In this document: in pieces, positions 11,146 to 24,000 of the stretch
Position numbering within the stretch: position 1 is the first letter of the stretch
Layout of the letters: the number at the start of each line of letters is the position of its first letter
NCBI RefSeq assembly: GCF_000283155.1
Contig: NW_004454159.1
Location: 14,793,280 to 14,857,279, forward strand
Reading direction: 5' to 3'
Length of the DNA stretch: 64,000 nt
From: Ceratotherium simum simum
Taxonomy: Eukaryota; Chordata; Mammalia; Perissodactyla; Rhinocerotidae
Position numbers and translations under genes: made by a program
The notes under the pieces: generated by a model
Told to the model about the DNA's origin: nothing
What the model saw: the letters and a program-made list of their open reading frames with translations, nothing else
Databases searched by the model: none

Positions 11146-11275
11146 CTACCCCCTGCCCATCTAGAATGAAAGCTCCTGGAGGGTAAAGGAATTTGTTTTG
11201 TCCTCTGCTGTATCTCCAGTGAGGAAACAGTGCCTGGGCACATAGTGCTCAATAAAAAATTTTTGAATGTGTTAA
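11146..11275 (+). repeat. L2 LINE 3' end
   Basis: TAGAATGAAAGCTCCTGGAGG, then CTGTATCTCCAGTG, GTGCCTGGGCACATAGTGCT and CAATAAAAAATTTTTGAATG follow the L2 3' end in order. Confidence 0.8.
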
Positions 11276-11985
11276 TCTTCCAGCTAACAGTATCCATTCA
11301 AGTATGCTTCTTGGAACCAATTCTCCTAAAATCTTTTCATTGTTTGTTCTAATTTGGACAGATGGCTTTCTAGGTTTCCTTCACACCTAGAAATCCTGAG
11401 ATTTCTTTTAATTATACTACTAGATTTGTTCTATTGTTCTTGCAGAGCATACTTTCAAGTGTTTTCAGGAAGTGTGTGAGGAAGTTTTGATTCCTTGCTA
11501 GTCTGATCATCTTTATTTTGCTGTCATCTCACTTCATTGAGTTTGGCTGTAGAGAGAATACTAGTTCAAAACAATTTTCTCTCAGAAGTTTGAAGGGAAT
11601 TCTTCCTTCTTATATTCTAGACCTCACTATTGCCGCTTAGAAATCTGGTAATCCTCTGAAGAAGGAATACTCAGAGAAATAATATAATTTCTCATTGCCG
11701 AATACATGAATCTTCAGAACAAAAGGTCTATTGAGGACTGTGTAGTGTGAAAGTATAAATGACTTACTGGGGTGATTTTTTTCCTAAGACGTCTACCTGC
11801 TATGTTAGTCTCCTCAGGAATATCACATTGGAGAAAGGACTGCTTGTTTTGTTTCTGGGTTGCAGTAGTAGCCGATCCTGATGGGCTCTTGGGGTAGATG
11901 GCCTGTGACCTTAGCTCTCTTGTGCACAGGTTGCACGTGGCTGCATCTGCAGGAGGAGGGTCCAGTCTCTCATCTCCTGTACCCA
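11276..11985. other. Mostly unassigned; weak L1-like stretch
   Basis: About 11500-11660 resembles antisense L1M sequence (AATTTTCTCTCAGAAGTTTG... TTAGAAATCTGGTAATCC). The rest has nothing I can name. Confidence 0.35.
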
Positions 11986-12337
11986 TGTGCTACGATCTGA
12001 ATGTTTGTGTCCCCCCAGAATTCAGGCTGAAATCCTAACTCCTCAAGGGGATGATGGTATTAGCAGGTGAGGCCTTCGGGAGCTGCTTGTCAGGAGAGTG
12101 TAACTCGCATGAATGACATTAGTGCCTTACAAAAAGGGGCTCCAGAGAGCTCCCTAGCCCCTTCCACCATGTGCAGACACAAGGAAGTCTGCCACCCAGA
12201 AGAGGGCCCTCAACCAACCATGCTGGCAACCCTGATCTCAGACTGCCAGCCTCCAGAACTGTGAGAAATAAATTTCTGTTGTTTATAAGCTACCCAGTCT
12301 GGGATATTTTAACAAACAGCCCAGATGGACTAAGACA
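11986..12337 (+). mobile_element. Solitary MaLR LTR (MST/MLT1 type)
   Basis: Same family as the LTR at 6893-7239: TGCTACGATCTGAATGTTTG start, CCCCTTCCACCATGTGCAGA core, and CCCAGATGGACTAAGACA end. About 350 bp, close to full LTR length. No internal region follows. Confidence 0.85.
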
Positions 12338-13900
12338 GTATCCAAGCAGCAAAAATTAGAGTTAAGCAAAACCTACAGACATTTGTGAAAAAATTTTATG
12401 AGACAAAATAGACATTATAGGAAACTGGAAAGAAGTTCAACTCAAAAATCACTCCCTTTGGAATTCTGAATCTGGGTGGCTCTGCCAAAAGCAGTAAGTA
12501 CAGTGATTTTTTACCTCTCTGCACTGTTTCCGAAAAGTGAAAAAACAATTTTTAAAGAAACCCAGAAACAGCGACTCAAGTGTTTTCTGACACTGCCTGA
12601 GCACGCTGCCCCCAGCAGACAAAGCGCTCATGCACGTCAGCAGAGGTGGACCGCCCCTGTGGGGAGCTCGTGGCAAAGAAAGAACTAAGGGCTAATGTGA
12701 AGGATTCCGGCAGCTCACACATTTGAAAGGTATACAGGCATACTAAGGCTGTATGTGTTTAGACAGCCGAAATTAATAACATTAAGAAAAAAGTAACTGG
12801 TGAAGCTCTCAAGATTTTGAAAGAAGTATCTTATTTGCTGCTCCTTCAAACAAGCAAAAACAAAAATAAAAAGCCGCGCCTAGAACCGTTTCTGGCCCCC
12901 ACCAGGCTGTCAGCGCATTTATCTGTCTCAGCTTCTGGACGCGAGTTCCAGTGAGTTGTAAAAGCTTGAGTGAACCCTGGAGTTTGGGTTTACAGAAGAG
13001 AAAACCTGGGGTTAGAATTGGACGTTGTCTTTACTCTCCCGCTATCAATCACCTTCCAATGAGACTAAAATCACCCTTTCTTCAATACCAAGATCACAGT
13101 TCTTTCAGCAACTACTCGTTAGGTCCCAGATCAGACACCTGGATCTTCCTACTCAGGAAGTAACTTTTTTATAGTAAAGTTTTTTTTTTTTCTTCTGGGC
13201 AACAAAGGCAGGCCAGATAGAAAACTGTAAAGATGACAAGGATAAGGGTAGGAGTCAAAAGGAGCCTAGAGGTTGCACATATCTGGTAGAAAGCATTTTC
13301 AAAAAAGCCTCATAGTCTGGGAAACATCATAAAAACTAAAAGTTAACGTGCCAAAATATAAAGTGATTAACATGAGTCATTTAATGGTTTAAGTTCTCTC
13401 GCCTTAAGCAGAGGGTATATCATTCCCTTATCTATATCAATTTTGTAGATTTTTTTGCATTTTCACAAGTTTTATGAAATTCCAGACTGACACTAGTTTT
13501 ACAGACTTGCCCTACCTTTTGTGCTTATGAACCCTTCCACATTTCATGCACATCCTTTGAAAACATGAGCTCAAAACAGAGCTGCTGCTATCATACCAAC
13601 ATCGGTTTCTTCAGATACTTTTTTCTTAATCAGGATGTCTTACTGAATCGTCAGTATTTTATATTGCAAAGAACTTCATGTTAACCCTGTTTCCTTTTGG
13701 AGTCTTTGGCCATGAGATGAGGACAAAAATTATCAAAACTTTTTGAAATATGCTTCCATAATATATTTTTTATTGATTTTTCTATTCTAGGATAGTGTGT
13801 GGCAATTCTCATGATAAGCCAGACCTCACTGACCTCTGCACAAAGGCTGATGCAGTGAAGTCTGCCACAGGATGTATTTGGTTAGTATCTAGATCTTCTG
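12338..13900. other. No gene or named repeat recognised
   Basis: The stretch 12420-12960 is more GC-rich than its surroundings and has short open frames, but none has a recognisable product. The rest is AT-rich. Confidence 0.45.
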
Positions 13901-14128
13901 TCCTAAACCAGGGTTTCTCAACTGTGGCACGATGACATTTGGGGCTGGATAAATCTTTGTTGTGGGAGCTGAGTGTGTGTCGTAGATATTTAGCAGCCTC
14001 CCTGGTTTCTAACCCTACCAGATGTCAGGAGCACCCTTCCCTCAGGTTGTGACAACCAAAAGTATCTCCAGACACTGCCTAATGTTACGTGGGGAAAATC
14101 ACCCCCAATGGGAACCACTGTCCTCAAC
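13901..14128 (-). mobile_element. MER20-like hAT-Charlie MITE with 8-bp TSD
   Basis: Element 13909-14120 begins CAGGGTTTCTCAACTGTGGC and ends GGGAACCACTG, matching hAT-Charlie inverted ends. The inner text (GACATTTGGGGCTGGATAA, TCCAGACACTGCCTAATGT) is antisense MER20 type. Flanking TCCTAAAC (13901-13908) and TCCTCAAC (14121-14128) are an 8-bp TSD with one change. The family name is from memory. Confidence 0.85.
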
Positions 14129-14154
14129 TATTTTAGGGGGAAGATCTAAACAGC

Positions 14155-14300
14155 CCTAACTTTGTGATGATGGAAATGTTCTATAAACCATGGTAGCTGA
14201 TAGCTATGTGAAGCTATTGAGCACTTCAAATGTGGCTATGACTGAGAAATAGAATTCTTAATTTTACTTAATTTTTTTTATATCCTAAATATACTGTGAA
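14155..14300. mobile_element. hAT-like DNA transposon fragment
   Basis: AATGTTCTATAAACCATGGT... AGCTATTGAGCACTTCAAAT resembles a common hAT-Charlie-group end sequence. Truncated, family not fixed. Confidence 0.5.
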
Positions 14301-14642
14301 GACAAAATACGTCAGCATGGAAAACTGAGTAGGTATTTGATACCTTTGTTAAAAATCAGATATCATCTGTGAGGATGACAGGTAATAAAAATTTGAATGA
14401 AAGGGATATTAATATATTAAAAAAAAACTCCACTCATTTCCACTTTTATCTTTGCTGAATAATTTTCTCCCTATCTTACATAAAAATTTTTTAAATTTCT
14501 AAACTTGTAAAGAGAAAAGTGATAAATTGTTTTTGCCTAATCGTAGTCATAACTGAAAATATGAGAATGCTAAAAAGGTGCTCTAAGTGAATTCTGGTAA
14601 ATAATTCCTTGAAAGAAAAAAAATCTACACGAACTAAAGGAA

Positions 14643-14680
14643 AGGAAAAACCAAACCAGGATTGAAAGAAAACATTTATT
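14643..14680 (-). promoter_or_regulatory. CDC42SE2: Polyadenylation signal and downstream GT-rich element of CDC42SE2
   Basis: On the minus strand AATAAA lies at 14680-14675. It is followed, about 17-32 bases on, by a GT/T-rich run (CCTGGTTTGGTTTTT, about 14660-14646) matching a CstF-type downstream element. Cleavage would fall near 14656-14662. This is the last good signal before repeats resume. Confidence 0.65.
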
Positions 14681-17600
14681 GAATCAAAATCAATATTTTC
14701 TTTTTAATATCTACAAGCCAACACTGAACTCACTTTATTCAAGAATGAACACAATGTACAAAAAAAGTATGCTTATATTATAAAAATATGTCAATTTTAT
14801 CTTCTGGGTGCTGAGCAGAAGTCATTTTAAACAAAATCAAGGCAAACTTGCTCTCTGTAATGAAACTGCTATAATTTAATAACAAAAGTGAAAGCTAATA
14901 CTCTCACCAAGTATCTTTCAAGACCCACTGATAATGCCGCGTTGGAAATGCTAACCCAATTGCCACAGTTAACATTTCCGCTCCATGGTTATTGGCACCA
15001 CTTCATGCCCACGTCATGGGAAAGCACCTGTTTTACAGAATGCAGATCATTGATAACAGAATCCATGTCCTTAGTTAAACCTTCATTCAGTGTCCCTTGC
15101 TTAATGGTTGTTAGCATGTATTTCAAAGTATTAACCGTCAATCCTATTTATTTAATTAGCTTCTATTTTAAAATGAGATACGCTGCTATGGGGAACAAAT
15201 GACCTCTCGAGATTTACAATCCCACTTATGAATATAGGAAAGCCACCTCCCTTCACACTCTCAGATATCTTCAAGCCTCTCTAAAAAAGTGTGTGTCCAA
15301 GGTTACTATCTTAGAATTTTTTGTAATTTTCTTATTTCTTGAATTTATTGGCACCTTCCTTGGCATGTGCTCTTGTGCACAGTGTGGCTACTGTGAAGTC
15401 AGTGGCGGCTGCACAGTGCAGCCTTTGGCTTACCATGGAGAGACGCTCCAGCGCTCACTGGAGTATTTGGTCCTTGGAGAAGCAGAAAAGATAGCGATTG
15501 GAAAAAAGAATAAAATCAAATCATGAGTTGGGGAAAAGGGACCTATTGTTGTTCTAGGAGTGATATGACAAGTATAAAACTTGTACTAATTTTAAAAGTC
15601 AAAATAGAAGTAGACTAAATACCATCAGTGCTGACAATGCCAAGAAAATCCAATCTGTCTTCTGAGGAGCTTGCACACAGCAGTACCCCTGGCAGGACAC
15701 TGACTCTGGCTAAGCAGAGTGACAGTGTACTCAGGCAAATTCCAGAATGCAATACCCACACAGTGAATTAATGACACTAGAGGAATTAAAGTTTAGAAGT
15801 TATTAAACTGCAAAATGCCTATTTTGATTACTAAGCATAAATGTTTTTCCTTGACAAATTCTGTGCCTGTTTGGGATTGACACCTATGAAGGCTCAAAAT
15901 TTCAGAAATACAAAGATTGAGCAATCTAGTGTACCACTGTACTGGGTAAATTAAATTCAAAAGAATTGGAGGAGAAATGCTTTCATGTTTCGCCTATATA
16001 AACCTAATATTTATTCAATTACCTTTTTCACATGAACCTGGAACTAAGGTGAGGGGAAAGGGATAAAAGAAAATTTCTTTATTCAATTACCTAATTCCTT
16101 ATAGCTCTCTAAATAAGTTTTCAATGAACCCCCATTTGCTGCATGAAATGTTAATTCTACCAAATATAGTTAGACAGGACTGAATTGGACATAAGATTTA
16201 AACATTTCAATGAGAATACAAACCACTAACTGGCTTAACACTACACCCTTATGGGGAAGGAGAAGCATTTACAGAAATATCTGAAATACACACAGTTTGT
16301 GAAGAATAAACATATTTTGGAACCTTAGTAAAGATTTCTCATCAATACCATAAAAAGTCACCATACAGGTTATTTTCATGGGCAAACAATTCAGCCAGGT
16401 CAGTGTATTGTTCTTGGCAACTTCCATTGCCCCAAAATATGTAGAATATGGATAGGCCAATGACTGTGGAGTCTGCAGTTCATAGTAGAGGCCAGAAGTT
16501 CCACAAACTGTTACTGGAAACAACTGGATACCACAATGTTAAACATAAAATAAAAACAAGTAAAAACAGAATGAGTACACAAAGAAATGAACAGCTACAA
16601 AGATGATGATGCTCAGAACTGGACTGGATGAGGGTACTACCACAACACTCAGATACATACCATACCTGTTTACAATCACAGGTCCTTGTTCTCAAAATAA
16701 ATATCCTGAACATTTACAACAGAATGAATGCCTTATGAATGCAAGCTTTTCTTTTATTGTAATAGACCAAAAAGTCATACTTCTAAAACAAGCTACAAGT
16801 TACCTTTTTGTAGAACTGACGTGACTTGGTGCCACACCTAACCCTTCTCTAATAGCAGCAGTATCATCAGCCCATGGCAGCAAAGAAATGTTCACTTCTG
16901 GCATCCCATGGGCTCCCATATGAAGCAACTTCATATAGCATGCAGAAATCTACTCTGCTGAAGCTTCAAATGAATAAAAATGATCATTGTGCTTGTGGGT
17001 CTCATACCTTCCAAATATACATAAATGGTGACTAATTAACATAATAGTAGGTCTTTGCTTACCAATAAAATCATAAGGCAGAGGGTGGGAGGTGGAAAGA
17101 GAAATGTTTAAAATGGAAAAAATAGTGCTAGCATTCACAAAAAAGATCATGCTAAGATCAGATCCATAGTGATAAAAATTGAAAACTAAGCCACAATCCA
17201 AAGAGCTCTGTCCATGAGTCCAAAGGCATGCATGCCAGCTGAAGGAAATGCAGGATTCGTCTGAAAATAGCTTCTTCGGAGCAGAACAGTAACGTCTCAC
17301 TGGAGTAATCACAACAGGGTGAACAAGACGCCATCACACTTCTCTTTTGTAATTGAAAAGAAAAGAAAAGCAATCACGGCAAAAAAATTAAAGAATAGTG
17401 GAAAGAGAAAACACAGAAATTCACAATGACCTATAAAACCAAAAGAAAAATCCAAATTATTTTTACACTTCAGGGACTCATCCTTTTTAAAAGTTGTCTT
17501 TTCTTTTTTAATTTGAAAATTCTATCAATAATGCAGTGTTAAATATAAAATTACTTCACTACACACTGGATTCCCTGCAGTATCAGTACTCAAAATAATA

Positions 17601-17949
17601 ATTTCACTCTTGTCTAAAGGATACATAAATAGCATCTTGTCACCAGAATCTCAGTCAGAGCCTCCTCCCCAACCAGATGTCTTAAAGCATTTAAAGTTCT
17701 TCATAAGGAAAAGAGCAACGTAAAACTAATAATCAAAACATGCAGTAACTACCTATGATCATCACTTGAAATCCTTAGCCTAGTAAATTATTTTTGCCTT
17801 TTCCAGTTATTCACAATTTTTTAAAAAAGAGAACAAAACATATATTTTTAAGCCCAAGACTTAAAGCTGTCTATGTTGTCAGCTGTCTGTCGGCAACGTA
17901 TGACCATGACGCCCTGCTCTGAGGTACTCACTGGAGAAGGGATCCGGGG
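14656..17949 (-). other. CDC42SE2: CDC42SE2 3' untranslated region
   Basis: About 3.3 kb of AT-rich sequence between the stop codon and the proposed polyadenylation site. No SINE, LINE, LTR or DNA transposon is recognisable in it, although the DNA on both sides is full of them; this is what a constrained 3' UTR looks like. Other AATAAA-like hexamers on the minus strand (for example near 15140, 15340, 16010 and 16075) could give shorter isoforms. Short open frames in this stretch look like chance. The extent is inferred from the polyadenylation signal and from the long 3' UTR known for this gene in other mammals. Confidence 0.75.
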
Positions 17950-18048
17950 CTATCCTGCCTTCGTGTCCACGAGCTGCATCTGCACGTTGGCAGACATTCC
18001 GCCCCCGTAGCCTCCCTTGGACTGCATCTGGTTCTGAATGGAGCTAAC
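17950..18048 (-). CDS. CDC42SE2: CDC42SE2 coding exon 3 (residues 53-84 and stop)
   Basis: The acceptor TTTTAG lies at 18054-18049. Translation from 18048 reads [18 protein letters not shown], then [14 protein letters not shown], then TAG at 17952-17950. This is the Gly/Gln-rich tail of the protein, without a recognised domain. Residue 71 is Ser (codon TCT). From memory the human protein has Pro there, so this may be a lineage substitution; I cannot check it. Confidence 0.96.
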   Translation of the reverse strand, partial: VSSIQNQMQSKGGYGGGMSANVQMQLVDTKAG

Positions 18049-21000
18049 CTAAAACAAGACAAAAAGAACAAAACAAAACAAGTCAGGAACTAGGGCCATT
18101 GCAACTAAGCCATTCTTGTCTCAACATTTTAGCTGGGCTGCCTTTCTCAGAAGGGTACTTCTTATAGAAAAAAACTCTGTAATTTTTTTATAGACTTAAA
18201 ATTTTTCTGATTATAAGGGCAAATGGTGAGGCTAGTAATTGAAACATTTTTTTTTTTGCATAGCTTCCTCTTCTCCCTGCTTTCTCTACTTCCCAATTAC
18301 AAAAAGTCAGTTTTGTAATTCACAAAGCACTTGGCAGCATTTCAAAAACAGTGAGAAGTATACAGATCAACTCAACTTTCTGTTCCTTAACCTCAAGTAT
18401 CTTAACTTACAGACACCTCACATATATGATCACTTCAATTACTTAATAGAATCAGAAACAAAATAAGTGTGAATGAAATTGGACCAGCCAAAGATAAAAT
18501 TTTAAAGTCCATGTGGTAAAATTTACATACTTGATACAGTCTTAATATAGTCTGATAAAGTAAAAAAGAGTCCGAGAATCCAAAGAGTTGGATTGTAGTC
18601 CAGATTTATTTATTAATATTCTAACTCTGGGTGAACTATTTATCCTCTCTGAATATCAGCCTTCTTATCCGTAACATGGTTAACACGATAATCTCTCCTA
18701 ACCATATTACAGGGCTATTTGCTGACAGATTGTGAACTATATGAATGCTGGGATAATTTCTAACTTTGTTGAAACAAAGGCACATAAAGTTATTTGCAAA
18801 CTGTGAAGTGCTCTTAGCCTATCATCATTATTCCGATCTTAGTTCATATCAATTAGAAACAGTTTGGAAACAGAGAGTAAGAGAATCAGGCTAGACGGCT
18901 AGAAAAAGGGAGCAAGGGGCCGACACGGTGGCGCAAGCAGTTGGGTGTGTGCGCTCCGCTGTGGCGGCCCGGGGTTCGCCGGTTCAGATCCTGGGCACGC
19001 ACCAACGCACCGCTTGTCAAGCCATGCTGTGGCGGCGTCCCATATAAAGTGGAGGAAGATGGGCATGGATGTTAGCCCAGGGCCAGTCTTCCTCAGCAAG
19101 AAAAGAGGAGGATTGGCAGATGTTAGCTCAGGGCAGATCTTCCTCCAAAAAAAAGGGAGCAATATGGTGGTTTTGGAGGTGATGATCTGACAGTGAAGAG
19201 TCAGAGCACTGGGAAACTGGTATAAATATACGGAACCAGCTCAAAGGGCCCTTCACATTTCCACAATTCCAGGAGGTGGAGATCGGGGGAAGGACGGGGG
19301 TTGGGAGTACCATCTATTAATTAATCTACTTATCAAATACTTACTGAACACTTAATATAATAGAAAACATGACATGTGAGGTGCTTTTTTCATTGGTGAT
19401 CCTGAGTCAACACGTTTAAAGAAAGTAATAAGACTTGCCTAAGTTTTTGGAGTAAGGCAGGTTTAAATATATTCTAATAGAAGAGAAAAGCAAAATATAA
19501 AATGCATGGCCTATTAAGATCCAAAAGGGTTAAGTGAGTAAATGTAGTTGGCTCTTAAATGGGTACATTTTTACCCATTTGCTGAAAAATTTACTTATGT
19601 GGAACATCTTACTCCAATGATATCACATACAGTCATGTGCCGTCTAACGACATTTCAGTCAACGACAGACTGCATAGACAACAGTGGTCCCACACGATTA
19701 GCACCCTGTAGGCTCGTATGCAGTAGGCTATACCAGCTAGGTTTGTGTAAGTACACTCTATGATGCTCACACGACGAAATCGCCTAACGACACATTTCTC
19801 AGAACATATCCCCACTGTTAGGTGACACACGACTGTAATGTGTTACTGGAGTATCTAGATGCACATTACTCAAATGACTATTTTAGGTAAGTCTATGAAA
19901 AAGAAACTGAAACCTATAGGCCTACAGGTTCACCTTGTTTATCATGCTTCGCAGATATTGCAGCTTTTACACGACCCTCCAACCAGCAAAAAGTTACAAC
20001 TTGCTGAAGGCTCAGATGATGATTAGCATTTTTTAGCAACAAAGTATTTTTTAATTAAGGTATGTACCTTTTTTTCTTAAGACATAATGCTATTACACAC
20101 TTAGACTACATTATAGTGTAACATAACTTTTCTATGCACTGGAAAACCAAAATATTCGGGTGACTAGTTTTATTGCGATACTTGCTTTATTGCAGTGGTC
20201 TGGAACCAAACCCACATCATCTCTGAGGTATGTCTGTATTTATTTTAAGTAAACTTGTTCAGTCTGAGGAGGCTACAGCCATATGCTATCAGTTCAAATT
20301 TGCTTTCTGCTCCTTTCTGGTCATATCATGTGTTGTGGCACAAACATGATTTTCACCCCAGTACCAAATAATTTCCCACCTAACATGACATGTTAGCTTT
20401 TATAGATATTTTAGGCCTATTTAAAAAACAACAACATCTTTATATTTTTACATGGTGCATTCATAATGCCATGCAGATTCTAAGCAAGAAAAAAACTTTT
20501 TCCTTCAAAAGTCAATTCTTTGATTTCAAACTAGAAGATCTGAATTTTCTAATAATAAGTAACCCTTCAGTGTTAAGACTGAACATATTATTGTGACCGT
20601 GGATATATAATGTTTTAACACAACAGGCCTATATTATTAAAAGGGTCACAGAAACCTTTTCTAGCAAGAAGTTAGTATGAAAGGTAGTCTTGGGAAGAAA
20701 AGTGTTATTTAAAGAAAAAAGAAACTACACGTCATTTGACCATTCAATAATCCAGAGTGGCGTGGCTGTTTCATACACATCAAGCCATGTGCCTAATACC
20801 AGCTGCTCAGTTCTTACTTAGGATAGACAAACTTGAGAAACTATTTCTTTGGAGAAACAACATATTTATGGTTTTGTCTCATTTGTACCGTTATTGCACA
20901 GGAGAACAGAATTCTCTCACCAAATCAGGCTTATAAGTTAGAACTACCAATGACACTTTCAGGAAACTTAGGGATTGTATGATACTCTGCCTAACAGAAC

Positions 21001-24000
21001 TGCCTGAAGAACTGGGTGCTCTGTGAAGGTCAGGGGCTGCGTATCACTGTGGAGACAAGCTAACACAGGCAATGACTACAAAAGGCCTTTGGGAGACACT
21101 CTTGTTCTCCCCAGGAGGCAGACGTGGAAGGCCTGCATGTCCTAAAGTTCTACCTAAATCGATGGCAAGCAAGAGTCACCTACATCGAGAATAAGCTTTT
21201 CGGGGAGACAAAATGCCAGATAAGAATCTTAAAGGAAATTCTGAAATGTGCATAAACAAGATATAAAAACTTAAATACCATGAACTAAAAATTTAATTTG
21301 TCCTATATAGTTAGATTTTTTTAAAAACCTGAAGTGGGGAAGAAGACATTTGTTGATGAGAAAGAAATTTAAATTCATCACATATATATTGTATTTATAT
21401 ATATTATAATAACCATATTAACAAAAGTCGTAGGGTCCCATTTGGTCTTTTCATTCCACGCTGATCCAGGAAACAAAGCTGCTGAACTATACTTTGACAG
21501 CAACCTGACACTTCTTATATTTCCACAGAAGCAGCTGAGTGAAACAAAGTACTTTTCCTACAGATTTAAAACAAACAAGCTGTTTCCTTTCCAGGAAGCT
21601 ACAAATGTCATTCCTTTGCTTACCTAGTAACTAAAGTGACAAACTTGTTTGCTGTATCCAGGATACCCACCTACCTATTTTAAAGTCTCTCTTCTCTTGT
21701 TAGGTCTTTTGTTGAGGCTGTCCAGTGAGTGAGTATACAGTGGGTCATGATTTTGTGTTTTAAAAGCCTCATCGATTTTCTGGTTCTAAACACTTTGGGG
21801 ATCATCTAGACACATCTTCTTACTTTAGATTTGAGGGAAAGAGGCTCTGGATACTTAGTGGCTTGCTTCAGGGCAAAAATGAGAAAGAGCCCTGATAAAA
21901 ACCCTCATTTGGTGGTGCTTCCATTACATCGCACTGTTTTTCTCTTAGACGAAAATTAAGGAATAAGAGTTCAGCTGAATAAATCTAAAGCCTATTCTGA
22001 AATTCACTGAACCCTCTATAAAAGATAGCAAATACGGGCAAATTCTAATCCTCTGCTTAGTACACAAGAACTTAGATTACACTAATAAATAAATCACATT
22101 CTAATATCATCAGGTAAAGGCTAATATTTTATAAGGTAAACACAATAAACATGTTTGCAAAAGGCAACTAACTGAACTTAAGAGAACAATAAGAGATTAA
22201 ATATTGCTAAAAGGCTGATCTCCAAGTCCCTTTGGTGGGAGCATGAGAATCAATGGGATATTAACTTCCATTCTGAATCAAGCCCTTTAAAGGTTAAAAG
22301 TATGTATTCAGGAGAAAGGTAGCTATGAAGAGTTTAATCCAAGAAACAGGGACCAATGAATATGTTAGCAAATTATAGGAGAGATTAATTTTTAATTGTT
22401 CATTTTCTTCTCTCTTCTATACTCACATTATATATTGATATTCAATGTCGACAAATTCTTTTAGCACGGTGTAATCATGAAAAACATATGTATGTGTCAC
22501 ACAGGTTACATATGTCTGTGCCCCAAAGCCCCATCTGCATGTCCCACCAATATACTTACTGAATTCATCCCACTGAACAGATCTCCGGATCCTACATGAG
22601 CCGTATGTACAAAGTTTGTTGGCTCTCCAATCATACTTCGGTCAATCCGCCGGCGCCTTTTCTAAAATATGGAGAACAGTGTGTTGAGAAAATGATCTTG
22701 GTAATGAAAAACTTATTCTGATGGATTTATATGCTATGAATGAATGACTTTGTTTAATAATATAATAAATTTCCCCAGGATACAGAAATACCTAAATATT
22801 GGACTACCACAATTAACTCTTACGATGAAATCCACAAAAGGAATATATGTACAAAAAAATGACTGGTAAAGCAAAATATTAGGTTATAATTTGAACTTGA
22901 AATAGATTATTTGGTTTGGCTTTGGTCATTGACATATTTGTACAATAACCATTTAAGTTTTATTCTTTTTTAAAAAATGACACAAATGTAAAATTATCAT
23001 CAGTCACTATTACTGTTAACAAAGAATATAGTGTGATTTGAGTAGAACATTATGACTTTTAACATTAACAAACTGATTATATTTTGATGTTTATTACTTC
23101 GATTACATCCAACTACCCTTCCATGCTGGAATGAAGCTGTCAGCTGCTCTGTATGGGCAAGATTTGGTCCTAGTCCATTCACTGTTTTCTGGTCTGTTCT
23201 GGCTGGAACAAAACCCTATCCAAACTCAGTCCACTATGCTGGGGCTCACTGACTCCTCCTAATGTTTGGCAACCACTTCTTACAGGTGCTGGACCCTGCT
23301 TCCCAGTACCTTCAGCTACCAGCTGGAGTCCTTGCCCCACCAGTATGCCCACCCACCTCATCAGAGATATTTCCTACCCTGCTGCTTGTTTCACTGATCA
23401 TTTGAGATTTTTCCAGAGATAAAGGCATCGATTTTAGAAGCCAGTATACATTGTTTTACTGCCCTCTAGCTTTTATTGCTGCAGATAGAATCCCAAAAGA
23501 AGCCTGATTTCCTTTGAAATATTGATGTTCATCCTCAGAGTTCAACAGGAACACTAGGCGACCTCGAAGTTTGTTGGGTTTTCCTTACAGTGTTCTGTAT
23601 GGGCATGTGCTGGTCCCTCTAGATCTGAACACAGGTTTTGCTATATCTTAGAAAAGTTTTCTTATATTATTTCTTTGATATTGCTCCTTGTGATCCTTTT
23701 TGCTATTTCTGGAGCTCCTGTTACCTGCACATTTGAATGTGTGTTTGTGTGTGAGAGCGAGTATGTTGTTATCTTCCAAGTTTCTTACATTTTCATCCAT
23801 CATTTTTATTTCTCTTTATAGTTTCGCTGTGTTGGAAAAGAACTCCACTTGATCCTCTTCAGAATCCACAAATTTTTTCTTACAGGCCAGAGAGCAAAGA
23901 TTTTAAGCTGGCAGGCCATACAGTCTCTGTCGTAGCTTTGACTCCAGCCTGTCACTGTAGTATGAAAGCAGCTATAGACGATGCGTAAACAAATGAGGGT

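Larger units (their letters stand above)
18049..22559 (-). other. CDC42SE2: CDC42SE2 intron between coding exons 2 and 3
   Basis: A 4,511-bp GT-AG, phase 0 intron. It contains a MIR, an ERE SINE and two Tc1/mariner remnants, listed separately. In 18050-18560, 19165-19627 and 20240-22559 I see no recognisable gene or repeat, only AT-rich sequence. Confidence 0.93.

Noticed and set aside
12420..12700. Locally GC-richer block considered as an exon or small CpG island
   Set aside because: Too few CpG dinucleotides, no defensible frame and no splice or polyadenylation signals nearby.
14888..15526. Plus-strand open frames of 104 and 77 codons
   Set aside because: They fall antisense within the CDC42SE2 3' UTR; no family resemblance and no promoter or splice context.
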